DNA of 7,057 nucleotides from Clostridiaceae bacterium UBA4839. Lineage in GTDB: Bacteria; Bacillota; Clostridia; Clostridiales; Caloramatoraceae. The notes beneath the pieces are model-generated. The model saw only the letters and a program-made list of their open reading frames with translations. It searched no databases and had not been told where the DNA came from. Made by a program: the position numbers and the translations under genes. The stretch spans positions 1-7,057 of the forward strand of contig DHEX01000039.1 in NCBI GenBank assembly GCA_002400085.1. The letters run 5' to 3'. Shown here piece after piece: positions 5,867 through 7,057 of this stretch (positions within the stretch are counted from its first letter, which is position 1; every line of letters starts with the position of its first letter).

Positions 5867-5914
5867 ATATCATCTAAAAGGTCTCAATTAAAAACTTATG
5901 AGGAGGAATAAAAA

Positions 5915-6379
5915 GTGGGAAATAAGTTGAAAACTTTAATGATTTATGCATCTGTACATCATGGCAATACTCAAAATATAGGGAAAATAATAGCAGAATC
6001 CTTAAATGCTGATATAATTAGTATAAATGAAGCAAATGTAAATGATTTAAATGATTACGATCTAATTGGTTTTGGCTCTGGTATATACTATGGAAAGTTT
6101 CATAAAGACATAATTGATTTTATTAACAAGTTACCAATTTCAAAGGGCAAAAAAGCATTTGTTTTTTCAACAAGCGGGTTTGGAAAGAGCAGCTATAATA
6201 ATCCTATTGAAAATAAATTAAAAGAAAAAGGATATGAAATCATTGGCAGCTTTGCATGTAAGGGCTATGATACTTATTGGCTATTTAAAATAGTTGGGGG
6301 ACTTGCAAAGGGAAGGCCTAACAATGAGGATATTCAGAATGCGAAGAACTTTGCTCAGAAAATTATTGAGACAAAATAA
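5915..6379 (+). CDS. Flavodoxin domain-containing protein
   Basis: Small cytosolic FMN-binding redox protein, 154 residues, one flavodoxin-like domain. The phosphate-binding loop is YASVHHGNTQNIG (11-23), with the T/S-x-x-x-G-N-T pattern. The flavin-contacting loops are GSGIYYGKFHK (54-64) and STSGFGKSSYNN (85-96). The C-terminal CKGYDTYWLFKIVGGLAKGRPN block (115-136) is typical of the short flavodoxin-domain proteins of anaerobes rather than classical electron-carrier flavodoxins. The start is GTG 5915, 8 bases after AGGAGG (5901-5906); no ATG fits better. Its redox partner is unknown. It is divergent from degV-padR and shares their control region. The next gene follows after 72 bases without an obvious terminator, so co-transcription is possible. 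Confidence 0.9.
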   Translation: MGNKLKTLMIYASVHHGNTQNIGKIIAESLNADIISINEANVNDLNDYDLIGFGSGIYYGKFHKDIIDFINKLPISKGKKAFVFSTSGFGKSSYNNPIENKLKEKGYEIIGSFACKGYDTYWLFKIVGGLAKGRPNNEDIQNAKNFAQKIIETK

Positions 6380-6451
6380 ATATATTTAAAATGGCTTGAT
6401 GGTATATTGGTACAATCATTTTTAGTAGTTATTTAATGGTGGTGGTAGGAA

Positions 6452-6907
6452 GTGGAATTACTGCAAGTATTTTTATGGTCAATGGTTCCAATAGTAGAAC
6501 AAAAAGGGTCAATTATTCTTGGAATAAATAAGTTTAATTTAAATCCATATATTGTTTTTATTGTAAGCTTACTTGGAAGTTTAGTGCCAGTCCCTTTTAT
6601 ATTATTGTTTTTTAATAGAATATTTAAATGGATGAAAAAATATGAGATTTTCCGAAAAATAAATGATTTTATAGATAAAAAAATAGCAAAGAATTCTGAT
6701 AAGATGATACGCTATAGAGAAATTGGGTTAATTATTTTTATTGGAATACCAATTCCTACTACAGGCCTTTGGACTGGGAGTGTAATTGCAGCATTTTTAA
6801 AGTTAGATTTTACGAAATCTTTACTTTGTGCAATTTTAGGAGGAACTATATCTGGAATTTTAATAACTATTATGTGTATAGCTTTTCCATGGCTTTTGGG
6901 ACTTTAA
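6452..6907 (+). CDS. Small multidrug export family membrane protein (COG2426 type)
   Basis: Integral membrane protein of the 'small multi-drug export' family; the name is historic and true transport is largely unproven. The family landmarks are an N-terminal VPIVEQKGSIILGI (12-25, normally close to IELRGAIPLGI) and FIGIPIPTTGLWTGSVIAAFL (96-116). Hydrophobic segments lie at about 32-56, 91-116 and 122-148, with a basic, hydrophilic stretch at 57-90 between them. The 151 residues are near full family length. In the first motif Arg is replaced by Lys and Pro by Ile. The start is GTG 6452: an in-frame stop at 6446-6448 excludes an earlier one. The ribosome site (GGTAGGA, 6444-6450) is close and weak, so expression is probably low. 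Confidence 0.85.
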   Translation: MELLQVFLWSMVPIVEQKGSIILGINKFNLNPYIVFIVSLLGSLVPVPFILLFFNRIFKWMKKYEIFRKINDFIDKKIAKNSDKMIRYREIGLIIFIGIPIPTTGLWTGSVIAAFLKLDFTKSLLCAILGGTISGILITIMCIAFPWLLGL

Positions 6908-7057
6908 CAAGATTAAACGCAGCCACTCTCCCATGGGGAGCAGCTGCTGATAGATTACAGTAGCATCAAATGCAATCAGTGCCTTTGATAGATTTAATGC
7001 AGCTACTTTAATTACTATGATTGTATGTGGTATGTGGGTCAATTGAAAAAGTAACTT
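6908..7057. other. Non-coding tail with a degenerate 80-base-spaced repeat
   Basis: No convincing gene. A stretch of about 28 bases starting CTTTAACAAGATTAAACGCA (from 6902, overlapping the end of the previous gene) recurs as CTTTGATAGATTTAATGCAG (from 6983). The core 6910-6929 against 6990-7009 matches at 16 of 20 bases. In different frames these read RLNAATL and RFNAATL; the second sits in a short stop-bounded reading, SNAISAFDRFNAATLIT, ending at a TGA near 7045. It may be a decayed coding remnant or a chance repeat. CTCCCATGGGGAG (6927-6939) is a short hairpin without a T-run, not a terminator. Confidence 0.35.

Noticed and set aside
6927..6939. CTCCCATGGGGAG as a terminator for the 6452 gene
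   Set aside because: The stem is only about 5 bp and is followed by CAGCTGCTG, not a T-run.
6769..7042. Short reading frames over the end of the 6452 gene (6769-6963 plus, 6860-7042 minus)
   Set aside because: Both overlap the conserved C-terminal helices of the membrane protein or the non-coding tail, with no ribosome site or recognisable domain.

Overview
The window is strongly AT-rich, with very strong Shine-Dalgarno sites (AAGGAGGT type) and short intergenic spaces. Together with the gene content this suggests a low-GC, anaerobic Firmicute, most likely a Clostridium or close relative. This is inference from composition and protein style; no marker gene fixes the species.

Layout. (1) 25-1326 (+): an M18 zinc aminopeptidase with all metal-ligand motifs present. 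(2) 1512-3678 (+): a two-gene threonine catabolic operon, 2-amino-3-ketobutyrate CoA ligase (kbl) followed 22 bp later by an SDR-type NAD-dependent L-threonine 3-dehydrogenase (tdh), closed by a strong hairpin at 3689-3713. The dehydrogenase makes 2-amino-3-ketobutyrate and the ligase splits it with CoA to glycine and acetyl-CoA. (3) 3878-4361 (+): a two-helix membrane protein whose C-terminal zinc ribbon (CxxC-x10-CxxC) is out of frame by one base at an A5 run, so the gene is frameshifted or carries a sequencing error. (4) 4376-5696 (-): a DegV-family fatty-acid-binding protein followed by a PadR-family repressor, overlapping or separated by 4 bp depending on the PadR start, ending in a perfect 12-bp hairpin that lies in the padR 3' end. 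(5) 5697-5914: the divergent control region. It holds three copies of a TATCA-N4-TGATA operator-like element exactly covering a near-consensus promoter (TTGACA-N17-TATCAT) for degV-padR, and a second promoter candidate firing towards the right. (6) 5915-6379 (+): a flavodoxin-domain protein. (7) 6452-6907 (+): a small membrane protein of the 'small multidrug export' family (COG2426 type). (8) 6908-7057: no convincing gene; it holds a degenerate repeat of about 27 bases, 80 bases apart.

Most of the window is ordinary housekeeping and catabolic sequence. The two points most worth a second look are the operator array nested inside the degV-padR promoter, which looks like tight autoregulation by the co-transcribed PadR protein and may also reach the divergent flavodoxin gene, and the frameshift that cuts the zinc ribbon from the membrane protein. 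I do not see an evident novel defence, mobile or RNA-guided system.
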